Below are positions 61,108-64,000 of a DNA stretch of 64,000 nt, in pieces. Position 1 is the first letter of the stretch. Each line of letters opens with the position of its first letter. Made by a program: the position numbers and the translations under genes. Origin of the DNA: Zymoseptoria tritici IPO323 (taxonomy: Eukaryota; Ascomycota; Dothideomycetes; Mycosphaerellales; Mycosphaerellaceae); the NCBI RefSeq assembly GCF_000219625.1, contig NC_018209.1:806001-870000 (forward strand). The letters are read 5' to 3'. Under the pieces are notes generated by a model, which saw only the letters and a program-made list of their open reading frames with translations, was not told the DNA's origin and ran no database searches.

Positions 61108-64000
61108 AGCAAGAGCACCCGTCGCCGTGCGAACGAACCCGCCAACGACCCGGAGACTATAGAAACCCCTACTTAGACTGCCGTTAGCGACGACGAAGAC
61201 GCCGAAGGCGGGCCTAAAAACCCGGAAGAACCTATCGGGTACTAGGATGCCGCTAACGAGGGCGAAGAAGAACCGGAGAACCCTCTACAGGAAGAAGACA
61301 CCCTACCTAAGGGAGAAGAAGACGACATTAATAAACAAATCCGCAAGGAAGAGGCCGCTACCGCCAGACAGGAGCGCCTCCTCTAGCTTAGCCTTCTCTA
61401 GGCACGCAACAAGGCTATAAGGGACCGCATTGCCCAGGTATAGAACGGATCTATCCCTACTGTCCTGCCCGATGCCCTAGTTCGGCTATCTATCCCTAAG
61501 AACGCGCTCCTAAAGGCCCGGAATCCCTACATCTTCGAGGGAAAGAACCGCGCCGACTAGGAATAGTAGTAGGAAGACATTAACCGAGCAATTAACCGGG
61601 CTAGTATAGCTACCGACGAAGAAAAGATAGAATTCGCTAAAGAATAGATGGCAAGACCCTAAAAGCAGCACTAGAAGCGCTACCTTCTCGACAAGGCACC
61701 TATTCGGCCAACATAGAGCGATATGCAGCTCGTAATGCTAGATTCTATAGGTACAAAAGACGAACGCACCTAAAGAGCTATAGACAACATTAAAGAGGCC
61801 AAATAGGGCGACAGGACCCTAACCGGGCTAATAAACTACCTAAAAGAACAGTAGGATAAGATCGGTTGCACCGACATTCCTAGGATAATCTATAAATTTA
61901 AGGGAGCTCTTACCCCGGCGGTTAGAAACAGGCTCGAACAGGGCTAAGTTACCCTTACGACCCTCGTAGATACGGAGGAACGAGCTAACATATCGTACCG
62001 ACAGATACAAGAATTCAACAAAAAGCGCTTAGCGAAGACTTCCGTCGACGAGACTAACGGAAGGCGCCCAAATAAAAACAACAAGCCCCCGAGTGGGCCG
62101 AGAAGGGCCAAAACCCCCCCGAAGGCGGCTAATAAGGAGAAGTCGGCTACCGCCTGCTAGACATATAGCAAAGAGGGCTACCGGCGTTAGGAATGCCCTA
62201 ACAAGGACTAGTCGGGAAAAGGGAGAGCCCGTAGTAGATCTCCTCTAATCGCTGCGGGTTAAGTCTAGTACTTAGAGGCCCAAAGAAAGGCTGCCGAGCT
62301 AGGAGGAATTCCCCGAACTACAGGGGAAGGGCTAATACGCCTTAAAGTGGAGATGTAGGGTCCTAATAGGACTAAGACACTCCGAGCACTGCTCGATTGC
62401 GGAGCGCAAAGCAACTTTATAGACAACATAGCAGCTAAAGAGCTAGGCCTAAGCCCCGAGTTGGGGCAAACAGCCTAATACGTAGCACTAAACGGCTAGA
62501 GGATAGCTATTTAGGGAGAATGCCGCGTCCCGTTCAAAGTAACGGACACTTAAGGACACACAAGAGGATATGTAGAAACCTTCGTAGTCGGAAGAATCTA
62601 CGGGTTCCAACTAGTCCTTAGTATGCCCTAGCTAGAACGATAGAACCCGAGGGTGAACTTCATCCGCAAAAGCGTTACCTAGAAGGGGACGAAAGGCAGA
62701 CAATAGAGGCCGGTTAGGCTCGTCTTACCTGAAGAGTTCTAGAAGGACGCCTCCGGCATCCCTTCGGGGTACGTTTAGGCCCTTGCCGCTTAACGCACAG
62801 ACGACGCGCTAAAAGAACCGGAACTTCTAAGCGAATTCTCGGATTTCGCGGACGTTTTCGTAGAAGGAAACGAGTCCCTTCTCCCCGAGACGGGGCCGAA
62901 TAAGCTTAGTATCGACCTCGAAGAAGGCAAGGAGGCCCCGTACGGCCTATTGTACAACCTCTCTGTAACAGAACTGGAGACTCTGCGTAACTACCTCGCC
63001 GACAGCCTAGAGAAGGGGTAGATCCGCCCCTCGACCTCCCTAGCGGGGGTAGGTATCCTCTTTGTAAAGAAAAAGGACGGTGGCCTACATCTGTGCGTCG
63101 ACTACAGGGCCCTTAATGCCGTCACTATTAAGAATAGACACGCCCTGCCCCTCGTCTAGGAATCTCTAGACCAGTTAGCGCCGGCAAGGTTCTTTACAAA
63201 GCTGGATATACGAGACGCGTACTATCGCATCCGAATTAAGGAGAGTAACTAGTAGAAAACTACCTTTCGGACGAGGTATGGCTACTTTAAGTACACTATA
63301 GTCCCGTTTGGGCTAACCAACGCCCTAGCAGTGTTCTAAGGATACATAAACTACGCCCTCCGGGGCCTGCTAGACTACTATGTTGTAGTATACCTCGACG
63401 ATATCTTAATATACTCACAAGACGCCGAAAGCTATAAGAAACACGTTAGGATAGTCCTCGAGAGACTTAGAAGACACCGACTCTTTGCCAAACTGTTAAA
63501 GTGCGAGTTCTTTAAGCGGCAAGTCGGCTACCTTAGGTTCGTAGTAACCCTAAAAGGGGTCGAAATAGAGGCAGAAAGGATCCAAGCTATCGCTAACTAG
63601 CCCCTTCCGGCCTTAGTTAGGGACATTCGCATCTTTATCGGATTTGCGAACTACTACCGCTAGTTTATTAAGGGATTCTCCCGCATAGCTAGCCTACTAA
63701 ACCGCTTGACAGAAAGAGGCCTAAATAGTGCCAAAGGAGGACACCGACAGAGAAAGGAGGAATTAGTTCCCCTCGAACTCCTACCTAACGTAGTACAAGC
63801 ATTCCAGCAGTTAAAGACCAGGTTTATTAAAGCGCCTATCTTATAGCATTTCGACCTAAAACTGCCTATCCGCATCGCAATAGATGCCTCTAGGTTCGCT
63901 GTCGGGGCAGTACTGTCCTAACCGCATAAAACGGAGGGCAAAATGCACTAGCACCTAGTAGCCTTCTTCTCCAGCAAGATAAACGCGGCCGAAAGGAACT
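61108..64000 (+). pseudogene. Gag-pol polyprotein relic in a single frame, many TAG/TAA stops
   Basis: One frame carries all parts in order. There is an acidic gag N-terminus, a capsid-like region (about 61500-62040, ending ALTPAVRNRLEQG..VDTEERANI), and a damaged CCHC zinc knuckle at 62155-62196 in which one Cys and the His now read Tyr. Protease follows (LRALLDCGAQSNFIDN, from about 62380), then reverse transcriptase with TKLDIRDAYYRI and an intact YLDD box at 63391-63402, and the start of RNase H with its IDAS motif near 63880. No frameshift separates gag and pol. The stops I read are TAG or TAA, at expected Trp or Gln codons. It is cut by the window end. Confidence 0.85.

Larger units (their letters stand above)
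60821..64000 (+). mobile_element. Plus-strand Ty3/gypsy retrotransposon, 5' part, nested, runs off the window
   Basis: It consists of the putative LTR, a short untranslated stretch and a gag-pol relic. It splits the older minus-strand chromovirus at 60820/60821. Integrase and 3' LTR are not in the window. Confidence 0.8.

Noticed and set aside
1..64000. CRISPR arrays, rRNA genes, bacterial-type operons
   Set aside because: No regularly spaced repeats, no rRNA core sequences, and the genes have spliceosomal introns.

Overview
This is nuclear DNA of a filamentous ascomycete. The evidence is spliced protein genes with short introns of about 50-100 bp (GT..AG, with CTGAC/CTAAC-type branch sites), fungal housekeeping proteins (Sec5, Sec7, a Kre6/Skn1 glucan synthase, IDH2, the PDH E2 subunit), small secreted cysteine-rich proteins, and transposons carrying the stop-codon pattern of repeat-induced point mutation (RIP). 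The gene content, especially a tandem family of 'LPxELRxxIY' proteins, fits a plant-associated Dothideomycete (Mycosphaerellales-like). That placement is inference.

Layout. 0.4-15.2 kb is a conserved block: LSM4, SEC5 (minus), IDH2, an FMN-binding PNPOx-like protein and the large Arf-GEF SEC7. 15.5-23.3 kb holds a three-exon secreted, probably GPI-anchored protein (minus) and two disordered hypothetical proteins, with long gaps between them. 24.1-29.2 kb has a delta-12 type fatty acid desaturase (minus) and the dihydrolipoamide acetyltransferase of pyruvate dehydrogenase. 29.9-35.9 kb is a tandem array of four diverged paralogs of an F-box-like family, all on the plus strand. A methyltransferase with an N-myristoylation-type start, a 556-bp non-autonomous DNA transposon with 66-bp inverted repeats, a KRE6/SKN1 gene and a PIF1-type helicase gene follow (36.6-46.1 kb). 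An F-box-like gene split by an in-frame stop and an Atos/FAM214-type gene occupy 48.2-52.3 kb.

From 53.7 kb the window turns into an accessory compartment. Two small secreted cysteine-rich proteins with nearly the same signal peptide (53.7 and 55.3 kb) lie just before 8 kb of repeat DNA. That repeat block is nested: a PIF/Harbinger-type transposase relic (56.15-57.9 kb), the 3' part of a minus-strand Ty3/gypsy chromovirus (LTR, polypurine tract, tRNA-like sequences, a long antisense cysteine-rich reading frame and an integrase/chromodomain tail; 57.9-60.8 kb), and a second, plus-strand Ty3/gypsy element that breaks into the first at about 60.82 kb and runs off the window end.

The most interesting items are the paralog array, the effector-like pair at the edge of the repeat block, and the unusual 2.3-kb 3' region of the chromovirus with its antisense frame and tRNA-like folds. 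No bacterial-style operon, CRISPR array or biosynthetic cluster is present.
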